From Bacteroidales bacterium (lineage in GTDB: Bacteria; Bacteroidota; Bacteroidia; Bacteroidales; Lentimicrobiaceae): a DNA stretch of 64,000 nucleotides. Made by a program: the position numbers and the translations under genes. The notes beneath the pieces were generated by a model that was not told the DNA's origin, did not search any database, and was given only the letters and a program-made list of their open reading frames with translations. The stretch spans positions 1 through 64,000 of the forward strand of contig JAEUTG010000025.1 of the NCBI GenBank assembly GCA_016788045.1, read 5' to 3'. Shown piece by piece: positions 43,023 to 50,576 of the stretch (positions are counted from its first letter, which is position 1; each line of letters opens with the position of its first letter).

Positions 43023-43907
43023 ATGAAAATTCTCTCGTTCGACTTTTCTTCTTTTACCGAAACCAACCACCGGATACTGCAGTATCTGATTGTTTCGCTG
43101 GCCATTGCATTGCTGGCAGTGGTTGCAGCCCGTATCCTCAGGAAAATCATCAAGGTTTATTTCGAGCGCTCAAGCGATATCATGAAAGTGGATCCTACCC
43201 GCTACAAATTCCTGAGGAATGCGGTAAGCTTCGTCGTCTTTATGCTTGCTATAACGCTGATCTTCTATACAATACCTGAATTGCGCTCTATCGGTATAAC
43301 CCTGTTTGCCGGAGCCGGTATTTTCGCAGCCATCCTGGGTTTTGCTTCTCAGGAAGCCTTCTCTAACATCATCAGCGGGATCTTCATCGTGGTATTCAAA
43401 CCCTTCAGGGTGGGCGACAACATCAAAATCGGCGAGCTGCATCAGGGAGTCGTCGAAGACATTACCCTGCGACACACAGTCATCAACAACTTCGAAAACC
43501 GAAGGATTATCATCCCGAATACAGTCATCAGTTCGCAGACCATCATCAACAGCACCATCTCTGAAGAAAAAATCTGCGCCTTCATAGAGTTGGGAATCAG
43601 CTATGAGAGCAACCTTGAACTCGCGAAAACCATACTTGCCGGTGTTATTGAGCGTCATCCCAACTGCATCGACAACCGCAGTCCGGAAGAAGTGGCTGAT
43701 GGTGTTCCGAAAGTCATTGTACGTGTGCTTGGCTTCGGTGAATCCTCCGTTAACCTCAGGGCCTATGCCTGGGCTTCCGATACCGGTGCCGGGTTTGTAA
43801 TGAAATGTGATGTATTTGAACAACTGAAAAAAGAATTCGCAGCCCAGGGAATTGAAATCCCCTATCCGCACAGAACCATCATTCACAAAACTGAATCGGA
43901 TGCGTAA
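43023..43907 (+). CDS. MscS-family small-conductance mechanosensitive channel
   Basis: A 294-residue channel protein. The ATG at 43023, just after a promoter box, is chosen over an upstream in-frame ATG. Membrane helices lie at about 20-42 and 65-85, and the pore-lining TM3 at about 95-120 (LFAGAGIFAAILGFASQEAF) has the conserved Gly/Ala pattern. The cytoplasmic beta domain (NIISGIFIVVFKPFRVGDNI onwards; GVVEDITLRHT; IIIPNTVI) is typical, and the C-terminal GIEIPYPHRTI strand is present. It overlaps corA by 8 bases. Confidence 0.93.
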   Translation: MKILSFDFSSFTETNHRILQYLIVSLAIALLAVVAARILRKIIKVYFERSSDIMKVDPTRYKFLRNAVSFVVFMLAITLIFYTIPELRSIGITLFAGAGIFAAILGFASQEAFSNIISGIFIVVFKPFRVGDNIKIGELHQGVVEDITLRHTVINNFENRRIIIPNTVISSQTIINSTISEEKICAFIELGISYESNLELAKTILAGVIERHPNCIDNRSPEEVADGVPKVIVRVLGFGESSVNLRAYAWASDTGAGFVMKCDVFEQLKKEFAAQGIEIPYPHRTIIHKTESDA

Positions 43908-44985
43908 ACAGAACAGGCCGGTAAAGGCTGAATCCGTAAGGAATTACCGTAAAAAAGCCGGTTTGCCACCGGGCTCGCTCGTCTATACCGGCAACCGCAA
44001 CGAAGAAACCAGTTTCAGCCTGCTCAGCTACAATGCAGAATCAGCAGAAAAGACAGATTCCCGGGATGTAGGTGAAATCATCAGCCGGCTTCAGCCCGGA
44101 AGCAATCACTGGATCGATGTCACCGGCCTTACCGATACCGGCCTGATCGAAAAGCTGGGTTCGCATCACCTGCTGCATCCCCTTTTACTCGAAGATGTCC
44201 TGAACACCGAATCGGTTATCAAAATCGAAAATTTCGGAGATGTGCTTTACCTGTGCTTAAAAATGCTGAAATGGAACGAAGAACAACGGAGCATCGAAAC
44301 AGAGCAGATTTCAATCGTAGTCGGTGAAAACTACCTGCTCTCGTTCAAAGAAGCGGGCAGCAATATTTTTGACGCAGTAAGCGAAAGAATTGAAAACGGA
44401 CTGAGCAAAGCCAGAGAAAAAAGCATTGATTTTCTGGCTTATGTGCTGACCGACAAAATAGTGGACAACTATTTTCTGGTTCTTGAGAAAATTGAAGACC
44501 ACATTGAAGCGACCGAGCTTGAGCTGATCCGCGATACCGACCGTATTTCCCCGGTTGATCTGATGCATCTCAAAAAACAGTTGATCCTGCTCAGGAAATA
44601 TGTGTATCCGCTGCGGGATGAAGTAAGAAAACTGCAACACGACGATTCGAGGCTGATAGATCGTAAAACCATCAAATACATCAACGACCTTTACGACCAC
44701 CTGCAGAGCATAACCCAGAACATCGAGGGTTTCCGCGATACCATCAGCAACCTGATGGAACTCTATTCAGCCAACATCTCCAACCGGCTCAACAGTGTAA
44801 TGAAGACACTCACCATTGTTGGTGCGATATTCATTCCGCTCACTTTTATCGCAGGCATTTATGGCATGAACTTCGACCATATGCCCGAGCTTCACTACCG
44901 CTGGGCCTATCCTGCGGTGATGGCTCTTATGTTTGTGATTGCAATTGGAATGTACTTTTATATGAAATCGCGCCGATGGTTCTGA
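43900..44985 (+). CDS. corA: CorA-family magnesium/cobalt transporter
   Basis: A 361-residue divalent-cation channel. The ATG at 43900 lies inside the mscS stop (ATGCGTAA), implying translational coupling. A long cytoplasmic alpha/beta funnel and the long pore helix (about 230-300) precede two C-terminal membrane helices. The selectivity signature is intact: YGMNFDHMPEL, with GMN and the outer-loop acidic residues, followed by a basic tail (KSRRWF). It transports Mg2+ (Co2+ and Ni2+ in some members). Confidence 0.95.
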   Translation: MRKQNRPVKAESVRNYRKKAGLPPGSLVYTGNRNEETSFSLLSYNAESAEKTDSRDVGEIISRLQPGSNHWIDVTGLTDTGLIEKLGSHHLLHPLLLEDVLNTESVIKIENFGDVLYLCLKMLKWNEEQRSIETEQISIVVGENYLLSFKEAGSNIFDAVSERIENGLSKAREKSIDFLAYVLTDKIVDNYFLVLEKIEDHIEATELELIRDTDRISPVDLMHLKKQLILLRKYVYPLRDEVRKLQHDDSRLIDRKTIKYINDLYDHLQSITQNIEGFRDTISNLMELYSANISNRLNSVMKTLTIVGAIFIPLTFIAGIYGMNFDHMPELHYRWAYPAVMALMFVIAIGMYFYMKSRRWF

Positions 44986-45107
44986 TTGCTTCGGGCAGTC
45001 AACCTTAACAATTTTAAACGTTTTTGTGGGATTTTCCGGTTTAAACGGAATATTGTTTGCAGGGAGAAACGTGTTTTTGACTAATTTTATCTTTTAAAAC
45101 TTCAGCC

Positions 45108-45725
45108 ATGAGGATCAGGAGTGTAATCACAATTCTATTGCTGCTTGCGGTATTTTCGGTGAAGGCTCAGCTTTATTCAGCCTATCCATACTCCGGTTAT
45201 CTGTTTTCTCCGGCCCTTTCATCTCTGACTCCGGTTTCACACTTTGGTCTTCAGACCGGCGCATCATTCACAGGCACCACCAGCGGAGGCAGCCTGTTTT
45301 CAACCTGGGTAGCACCTTCGTTCAACCAGCCGGTGGGCAAAAACTTCACCCTTACAGCAGGCGCATTTATCAACAACACCAGATTCAACAATATTTCAGT
45401 ACTTAATCAGGAAGGGAATCTCAGCAGAACCAGCACCAACCTTACCACATTTACCATCTATGGGGCAGGTTCGTACAGAGTCAACGACCGGCTTACGGTG
45501 AGCGGTTCGGCATTTAAAACCATCAACCCTGCCTTCAACGCCCGTTTGAACGCAGACAATCTTCAGATGGAAGCCCAGGGTATGAGCGTGGGTGTTGGCT
45601 ACAAAGTCTCTGAGAACTTTCACATCGGTGCAGAATTCCGTATGCAGCAAAGCAACAGCAACCTGTATAATCCCTTTTTCAGCATTCCGGGCAGCAACAT
45701 GGGCTCAGGTCTCTATGGTTTCTGA
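45108..45725 (+). CDS. Exported protein of unknown function, beta-barrel-like
   Basis: A 205-residue protein with a signal peptide (about 1-20, ending SVKAQ). The remainder is Ser/Thr/Asn/Gly-rich with alternating hydrophobic positions (HFGLQTGASFTGTTSGGSLF, NFTLTAGAFINNTRFNNISV, MSVGVGYKVSENFHIGAEFR), suggesting an outer membrane barrel of about eight strands. The C-terminus ends in GLYGF, an aromatic terminal residue as expected for barrel insertion. No family is recognised. It is monocistronic. Confidence 0.65.
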   Translation: MRIRSVITILLLLAVFSVKAQLYSAYPYSGYLFSPALSSLTPVSHFGLQTGASFTGTTSGGSLFSTWVAPSFNQPVGKNFTLTAGAFINNTRFNNISVLNQEGNLSRTSTNLTTFTIYGAGSYRVNDRLTVSGSAFKTINPAFNARLNADNLQMEAQGMSVGVGYKVSENFHIGAEFRMQQSNSNLYNPFFSIPGSNMGSGLYGF

Positions 45726-45775
45726 ATGCCGCATGGTTTTATACAGTAACAAGGACTTTGCCTCTGATCATTCCT

Positions 45776-46540
45776 ATGCTGATATTGTTATCACCCAGTA
45801 AAACACTCGACTTTGAAAATAACACCACCCTCCAGGCCGGTAATGATCCTGAGTTGCTGGCAAAAGCTGCAAAACTGGTATCCGGGTTGCGCCGGCTGAA
45901 ACCTTCAGAAATTTCGGCTCTGATGAACCTCAGTCCGAAGCTGGCCGATCTGGGAGCACGCTGGTTCGGGGAGTGGCATTATCCGGCCGATCCCGGAAAG
46001 TCGAGACCCGCAATTGCCGGATTCAAAGGAGATGTTTACGAAGGGCTGAAAGCCTGGGAACTGAGCCCTGAAGAGCTCCACTTTGCCGATGATCACCTCA
46101 GGGTACTTTCCGGACTCTATGGCATCCTGAAACCCACCGACCGTATGCTGCCTTACCGGCTCGAGATGGCTACACCCCTGCAGGGAAAGGGGTACAATAA
46201 CCTTTATCAGTACTGGAGCGAGCAAATTACGAAAATTGTCAAACGCGACCTGAAGAAAACAGGCGACAACGTGATTGTGAACCTCGCCTCTGACGAATAT
46301 GCAAAAGCAGTTGACTTCAGGTCCACAAAGTCAAGGGTTGTGACACCGGTTTTTAAGGAATTCAGAAACGGAACGTTTAAGTTTATCAGCTATAACGGAA
46401 AAAGGGCGCGTGGCCTGATGACCCGTTACATCATCAGCAACGCGGTCACTGACCCTGAACAACTTAAACTATTCAATTACGAAGGCTACGAATACCTGGA
46501 GCAGCATTCCGGAAAGGATCACTGGGTATTCGCGAGGTAA
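45776..46540 (+). CDS. yaaA: YaaA/DUF328 family peroxide-stress protein
   Basis: A 254-residue protein. The ATG at 45776 gives the canonical N-terminus MLILLSPSKTLDF; an upstream TTG is not needed. Other family blocks are ALMNLSPKLADL, AIAGFKGDVYEGL, LRVLSGLYGILKPTDRMLPYRLEM (split: LSGLYGILKP and PYRLEM), VNLASDEYAKAV and YNGKRARGLMTRYI. In Escherichia coli YaaA lowers intracellular iron and so limits peroxide damage. It is cytosolic, and the length is normal. Confidence 0.93.
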   Translation: MLILLSPSKTLDFENNTTLQAGNDPELLAKAAKLVSGLRRLKPSEISALMNLSPKLADLGARWFGEWHYPADPGKSRPAIAGFKGDVYEGLKAWELSPEELHFADDHLRVLSGLYGILKPTDRMLPYRLEMATPLQGKGYNNLYQYWSEQITKIVKRDLKKTGDNVIVNLASDEYAKAVDFRSTKSRVVTPVFKEFRNGTFKFISYNGKRARGLMTRYIISNAVTDPEQLKLFNYEGYEYLEQHSGKDHWVFAR

Positions 46541-46572
46541 TTATTAAATCGGTTATTCAGATTTCTACAGAT

Positions 46573-47097
46573 ATGGAACGTTATATTGAACAGTTGATCG
46601 GGGATATCCATGAACGTATGCAAAATGCAGATCCTCCGTCTGATCTCTGGCTGGAATCAGTTTCCGGTCAGACCGATGAGACTGAACCTGAAGGGCTGGC
46701 CTATATTGATGAGTACCTTTATGGTGAAAAAAAGCCCATATTCCGGATAACCGGGTTCGATCTCAACCTGTTTCCTCCTCCTGAGCGACTAAACAAGGAG
46801 CAACAAGCACTTCTGGCCTGTGAACTGGAGAAGCTGCTGCAGCATTTAAACTTCTATCTTGATTTTCCGGCCAATTATCCGAATCATCTGCGCTATCCGT
46901 TTATCCTGAAGTTCTGGGCCGAAGAGCATGTTCATGTATCCTTCGGGGAGAGTCACATTGAGTTTTGCTCATACGATGAAGAAGATTGCCCTTTCCCGGG
47001 CTATTGCACAAACTGCGCCGACTTCAATGCCAGCCTGTCTGCTGACAATAAAAAGCAGCACCATGAATCGGATGAGGAAAGCAATGAAACGGATTAG
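46573..47097 (+). CDS. Protein of unknown function with cysteine-rich C-terminus
   Basis: A 174-residue acidic, soluble protein with no signal peptide. A helical N-terminal half contains EYLYGEKKPIFRITGFDLNL and NKEQQALLACELEKLLQHL. A C-terminal stretch (EEHVHVSFGESHIEFCSYDE, then DCPFPGYCTNC) has a C-x6-C-x5-C-x2-C set next to His residues, a possible metal site (inference). I recognise no family. The last 15 or so residues are low-complexity and charged, and the final codons and stop lie in the first copy of a duplicated 80-bp segment. It lies 32 bases after yaaA. Confidence 0.65.
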   Translation: MERYIEQLIGDIHERMQNADPPSDLWLESVSGQTDETEPEGLAYIDEYLYGEKKPIFRITGFDLNLFPPPERLNKEQQALLACELEKLLQHLNFYLDFPANYPNHLRYPFILKFWAEEHVHVSFGESHIEFCSYDEEDCPFPGYCTNCADFNASLSADNKKQHHESDEESNETD

Positions 47098-47265
47098 CTG
47101 CGCTGATCCCCAAAGGGGGGGCTTCAGACAACCCAGGCATCAACCTTGCGGTTGATGGAATTACTAAGAATGGAAAGTAGGTTCCAATGAAACAAAGGGA
47201 TTAGCTGCGCTGATCCCCAAAGGGGGGGGCTTCAGACAACCCAGGCATCAACCTTGCGGTTGATG
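47082..47265. repeat. Tandem repeat of two about 78-bp units
   Basis: Unit 1 (47082-47157) and unit 2 (47185-47265) share AATGAAAC, GGATTAGCTGCGCTGATCCC, CAAAGGGG-type G run, CTTCAGACAACCCAGGC and the hairpin CATCAACC-TTGC-GGTTGATG. They differ only by a 4-base insertion and by 7 versus 8 G, and are 27 bases apart. Unit 2 ends in TTTTT, so its hairpin can act as a plus-strand terminator. Confidence 0.85.
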
Positions 47266-47326
47266 TTTTTAATTTCAGGGGTCTGAAATTCAGACAAGTC
47301 TGATTTCAGACCCCTGAAATTAAAAA
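47266..47326. repeat. 61-bp near-perfect palindrome
   Basis: The left arm begins TTTTTAATTTCAGGGGTCTG and continues to the centre TCAGAC-AA-GTCTGA; the right arm is its inverse complement with one base missing. With T-runs at both outer ends, it could be transcribed from either side as a long stem. It sits between the tandem repeat and the tRNA terminator. Confidence 0.85.
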
Positions 47327-47347
47327 TGCCCCGCCGTGGGCGGGGCA
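47327..47347 (-). terminator. Terminator of tRNA-Ser
   Basis: TGCCCCGCC pairs perfectly with GGCGGGGCA around a three-base loop, 12 bases beyond the encoded CCA. On the minus strand TTTTTAATTT follows. Confidence 0.9.
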
Positions 47348-47358
47348 CCTGGGTTGTC

Positions 47359-47448
47359 TGGCGGAGAGAAAGGGATTCGAACCCTTGGTACCCGTAAGGA
47401 TACAACGGTTTTCGAGACCGCCCCATTCGACCGCTCTGGCATCTCTCC
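47359..47448 (-). tRNA. tRNA-Ser(CGA)
   Basis: A 90-base class II tRNA with an encoded CCA end. The acceptor arm is GGAGAGA/TCTCTCC with discriminator G. The anticodon stem GCGGT/ACCGT encloses the loop CTCGAAA with anticodon CGA, reading UCG. A long variable arm (TATCCTTACGGGTA region) and the T arm AAGGG-TTCGAAT-CCCTT are present. Confidence 0.95.
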
Positions 47449-47461
47449 GTGGTCGGGAGCG

Positions 47462-47494
47462 CAAAAGTAAATATTTTTGGCATAATATCACCAA
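47462..47494 (-). promoter_or_regulatory. Promoter of tRNA-Ser
   Basis: The minus strand reads TTG (47492-47494), 22 bases, then TACTTTTG (47462-47469), a full match to TTG/TAnnTTTG, 13 bases before the mature tRNA 5' end. Confidence 0.7.
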
Positions 47495-47617
47495 AGCGCT
47501 GAAAGTTATGGCGCATTTTTAGGTAATGTGGCATAATTGTTGAACATTTGTACACCATATCGGACATTTTCAACTGTGTCACCCAACAAGCCGGTTTCAG
47601 GCTAAAAAATTTAAATC

Positions 47618-48424
47618 ATGAAAAAATCAGTTTCACTCATCGTGCTGGCCCTCATTTTTATTGCCGGGGCTGCAAGGGCACAGGACATCATCATGAAAAA
47701 GAACAAGGAACTGATCAAATGCAAGGTAAAGGAGATCGGACTGGATGAGATCAAGTACAGCCTGCCAGACTATCCGGCCGATGTATTATTCTCGATAGAC
47801 AAAGATGATATAGATAAGATAGTCTTCGAAAACGGCAAGGAGATGGAATTTCAGCAGAAGATGTCGAATCCGGCAACCTATGCGGAAAACAAAAAAAACC
47901 TGTTGAAAATTGATTTCCTGTCACCCCTTACTGGCAATACTACTTTCGGGTATGAACGAAGCCTGCGTCCCGGCAGAAGTTATGAGGTTAATCTTGGTAT
48001 TATCGGACTGGGGGTGGATGTTTCTGACCGGAATGCCGGTGGGGCTTTCCTGAAATTTGGCTATAAATTAATCAAAGACCCCGACTTCTACCTCAGGGGT
48101 ATGCGTTATGCCCATATCCTCAAAGGTGGTTACATCAAACCCGAAATCGCACTTGGTCTCTACGGACACGATGAAAATTATTATGACTACTATTACGATG
48201 ACTACCAGAAGCGGGAAACAGTGTTCTCGGGAACGGTTCAGCTGGTTTTCGGTAAACAGTGGGTGTTTGACAATGCATTTGCCGTGGATGTCTTTGCCGG
48301 CGTTGGCTACGGTTTTTCCAGCAATGATGGTTATCCAAACTACCATTTCGGGTACACCATCGCTGACAACAGTGTCCCCATTTCTTTCTCCTCGGGCCTG
48401 AAAATCGGATACTTGTTTAAATAG
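47618..48424 (+). CDS. Exported protein, outer membrane barrel-like
   Basis: A 268-residue protein with a signal peptide (about 1-22, ending GAARAQ). A short N-terminal module (about 23-75: DIIMKKNKELIKCKVKEIGL, EIKYSLPDYPADVLFSID) is of a type often seen in Bacteroidota before a barrel or membrane domain. The C-terminal 180 residues are beta-rich (VNLGIIGLGVDVSDRNAGGA, GTVQLVFGKQWVFDNAFAVD) and end in GYLFK. A Tyr/Asp-rich loop (YYDYYYDDYQ) lies between strands. The function is unknown. A terminator-like hairpin follows. Confidence 0.7.
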   Translation: MKKSVSLIVLALIFIAGAARAQDIIMKKNKELIKCKVKEIGLDEIKYSLPDYPADVLFSIDKDDIDKIVFENGKEMEFQQKMSNPATYAENKKNLLKIDFLSPLTGNTTFGYERSLRPGRSYEVNLGIIGLGVDVSDRNAGGAFLKFGYKLIKDPDFYLRGMRYAHILKGGYIKPEIALGLYGHDENYYDYYYDDYQKRETVFSGTVQLVFGKQWVFDNAFAVDVFAGVGYGFSSNDGYPNYHFGYTIADNSVPISFSSGLKIGYLFK

Positions 48425-48445
48425 ATTTTTATTTCATTAAACAAC

Positions 48446-48475
48446 AACCCTGTCTTTTGTGAGTAGCAGGGTTTT
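48446..48475 (+). terminator. Terminator of the 47618 gene
   Basis: AACCCTG pairs with CAGGGTT around a 14-base loop and is followed by TTCTG. It lies 22 bases after the stop codon. The T-tract is short. Confidence 0.65.
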
Positions 48476-48683
48476 CTGTCGTGGATCAATTCCGATTCTG
48501 AAATCTGTCTTCCTGAAATGCGGTTGATGGTGAATTCTGCTGAACCCGCTGCTGGTTCTGCATTTTTACACTTTCCGGGAATCCTGTTTGTATTGCATTG
48601 ATAGCCTATACAATTACAGTAAATCATTACTTGTTTAGAATTATTATAAACTATCGGTAAACCACAACAATTTAAAACTTTTT

Positions 48684-48714
48684 TTGAACTATTTGGTTTG
48701 TTTGCGTAAATTCG
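48684..48714 (+). promoter_or_regulatory. Candidate promoter of the respiratory operon
   Basis: TTG at 48684-48686, a 20-base spacer, then TAAATTCG at 48707-48714, one mismatch from TAnnTTTG. It would give a leader of about 300 bases before actA. Confidence 0.5.
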
Positions 48715-48859
48715 CTTTAAAGATCATAGAATAAAGCAACCGACGATTTTACTCTTGTTTACTCTTTTTTGCGATCACTTTGACAAATAACAACATTTCT
48801 GCATAACCCGGTTATTCAGAAGAATAAACAACTGAAAAGAAGACCAAACGATACCACAC

Positions 48860-48922
48860 ATGATTCAACCCATTACCTTTGATCAAGTAATGAGCATTGA
48901 AACACACGTTAACAACCCCTGA
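48860..48922 (+). CDS. Possible leader peptide of 20 codons
   Basis: A short reading frame from ATG 48860 to TGA 48922 in the leader of the respiratory operon, encoding MIQPITFDQV followed by MSIETHVNNP. Its last codons form the left arm of the first hairpin (48908-48934), as in attenuator peptides, where ribosome position alters RNA folding. It has no biased run of one amino acid. Translation is unproven, and such a short frame can arise by chance. Confidence 0.3.
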   Translation: MIQPITFDQVMSIETHVNNP

Positions 48923-48934
48923 AGGTTGGTTAAC
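48908..48934 (+). promoter_or_regulatory. Leader hairpin overlapping the short frame
   Basis: GTTAACAACC pairs with GGTTGGTTAAC (one extra G) around CCTGAA, so the TGA of the short frame lies in the loop. It is followed after 4 bases by a second hairpin. Confidence 0.5.
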
Positions 48935-48938
48935 ACAA

Positions 48939-48976
48939 CAGGCAATCACCCTTTGGCGGCTGCCTGATTTATTTTT
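48939..48976 (+). terminator. Terminator-like hairpin in the actA leader
   Basis: CAGGCA pairs with TGCCTG (inner CACC/GGCG partly pairs) and is followed by ATTTATTTTT. It stands 45 bases before the actA ATG, where a terminator would act as an attenuator rather than as an end of transcription. Confidence 0.45.
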
Positions 48977-49021
48977 AAGAAAAGCATTGTTGAAGAAAGA
49001 GAAAATTTACAGCTACGGAAT

Positions 49022-50479
49022 ATGAACAAAACTGCAAGTAAATCCGGCTTCAGGCCTTCCGGTGTGATACTGGCTGTGCTGTTGACCATTGTTTTCTTTA
49101 TTGGCAAAACCGGCAACGTTAGTGCTCAGGATGAGGGCAAGAAACTTTTTGAAAAAAACTGTACAGTCTGCCATAAACTCGGCGGGGGTAAACTTGTCGG
49201 CCCGGAACTGCTTGGCGTAACTGAGAGGCGCGACAGGGCATGGCTGATGAAATTTATCCGCAACTCGGATGAAATGATCAAGTCAGGCGACCCGACAGCG
49301 GTAAAGGTGTTCGAAGAGAACAACAAGATACCCATGCTTGCGTTTACACAGTTATCCGACGCTGAAATCAGCAGCATCATCGATTACATCGAAAAATGGG
49401 AGCCTGAAAAAGAAAAAGTCTTCGCCGTTGATGTAACCAAAAAGGAAGGCTTCGCCCATACTGAGGTCCTCAGGGGAGAAAGACTCTTCTACGGGCTTAT
49501 TCCTTTTGAACAGGGCGGGACCACGGCCTGTGCCTCCTGTCACAATACCACTGCCAGCGATACCCTCAACTGGAATCCTTCCGCGAAAGAACTGGCACTG
49601 TCGTTCATGAACCCCGACGGCATGAACATCTACAAATCGATGAGTGAACCAACCTCCGATGTGATGCAGAAAGCGCATGCTGAATATAAACTTACCGATC
49701 AGGAGGTTTTCTACATTGCTGCCTATCTTTCTGAATACCTGCATCATGGTGAAACTCCCCATAAAACATTTCCGGTAAAACTGATGCTTTTCATCGTGTT
49801 TGCCGTTCTGATGACCCTGGCTTTGGTTGACCTGATTTTTACTAAAATCATCAAATTTAAAGTGATCCACTTCGTGATCATCCTTGCCGGACTTGCCGTA
49901 CATCTTAACCTTGCTGTGGTAGAAGCCCAGTCGTTGAGCCGTACCAAAGATTATGCACCGGACCAACCCATCAAGTTCTCCCATAAAGTTCATGCCGGCG
50001 ACAACAAAACCGACTGCAAGTATTGCCATTCAATTGCCGATTACAGCAAATCAGCCGGAATACCTTCCAACAATGTCTGCCTCAACTGCCACAAAGTAAT
50101 TCTGTCTGGCAGAAACTCAGGCAAGTTTGAAATAAACAAGATCCATATGGCCGAGAAATCCGGAAAACCCATTGAATGGATCCGCATACACAACCTGCCC
50201 GAACATGTCTTCTTCAGCCATGCTCAGCACGTGAATGCAGGAAAAATTGAATGCGAAACCTGCCATGGGGCCGTTGCTGAAATGGACATCATGAAACAGG
50301 AAAACGACCTCTCTATGGGATGGTGCATCAACTGTCACCGCGACACCAAAGTTGATTTTAAAGACAACAAATACTATTCAACATACCTGAAACTTCACGA
50401 AGAACTGAGTTCTGGGAAAATTGACTCGGTAACTGTGGAGAACATCGGCGGACTGGATTGTATGAAATGTCACTATTAA
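49022..50479 (+). CDS. actA: ActA-type multiheme cytochrome c with di-heme N-terminal fusion
   Basis: A 485-residue subunit of alternative complex III, the menaquinol:cytochrome c oxidoreductase. An N-terminal hydrophobic segment (about 13-33) leads to a first cytochrome c module (CTVCH at 47-51) and a second heme-binding module (CASCH at 170-174). Two membrane helices follow (about 253-275 and 280-300). The C-terminal part carries five CxxCH motifs at 332, 353, 411, 435 and 480, the pentaheme arrangement that defines ActA. Total: seven heme sites. The pentaheme part transfers electrons from ActB towards ActE. The two extra hemes could be an added electron exit route (inference). It is the first gene of the actABCDEF operon. 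Confidence 0.92.
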   Translation: MNKTASKSGFRPSGVILAVLLTIVFFIGKTGNVSAQDEGKKLFEKNCTVCHKLGGGKLVGPELLGVTERRDRAWLMKFIRNSDEMIKSGDPTAVKVFEENNKIPMLAFTQLSDAEISSIIDYIEKWEPEKEKVFAVDVTKKEGFAHTEVLRGERLFYGLIPFEQGGTTACASCHNTTASDTLNWNPSAKELALSFMNPDGMNIYKSMSEPTSDVMQKAHAEYKLTDQEVFYIAAYLSEYLHHGETPHKTFPVKLMLFIVFAVLMTLALVDLIFTKIIKFKVIHFVIILAGLAVHLNLAVVEAQSLSRTKDYAPDQPIKFSHKVHAGDNKTDCKYCHSIADYSKSAGIPSNNVCLNCHKVILSGRNSGKFEINKIHMAEKSGKPIEWIRIHNLPEHVFFSHAQHVNAGKIECETCHGAVAEMDIMKQENDLSMGWCINCHRDTKVDFKDNKYYSTYLKLHEELSSGKIDSVTVENIGGLDCMKCHY

Positions 50480-50576
50480 TCAGTTGACATGGGTGATAAA
50501 CCCGGCATCAGAAACCCTGAAGTTGCAAAACAACCAATGATAAAAGATTAAAGCATCCAAATAAAAGCCGTTTTAA

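Larger units (their letters stand above)
48425..49021. other. Long upstream region of the respiratory operon
   Basis: 597 bases. From left to right it holds a terminator-like hairpin (48446-48475), an AT-rich stretch with a promoter candidate (48684-48714), a 20-codon reading frame (48860-48922) and two hairpins (48908-48934 and 48939-48966) before the ActA start codon. A full gene is not seen. Confidence 0.7.

Noticed and set aside
47082..47265. CRISPR array
   Set aside because: Only two units with a 27-base gap and no cas genes; the units contain terminator-like hairpins.
47232..47582. Protein-coding gene on the minus strand
   Set aside because: The frame lies across tRNA-Ser, its terminator and the palindrome; its apparent codons are the tRNA sequence.
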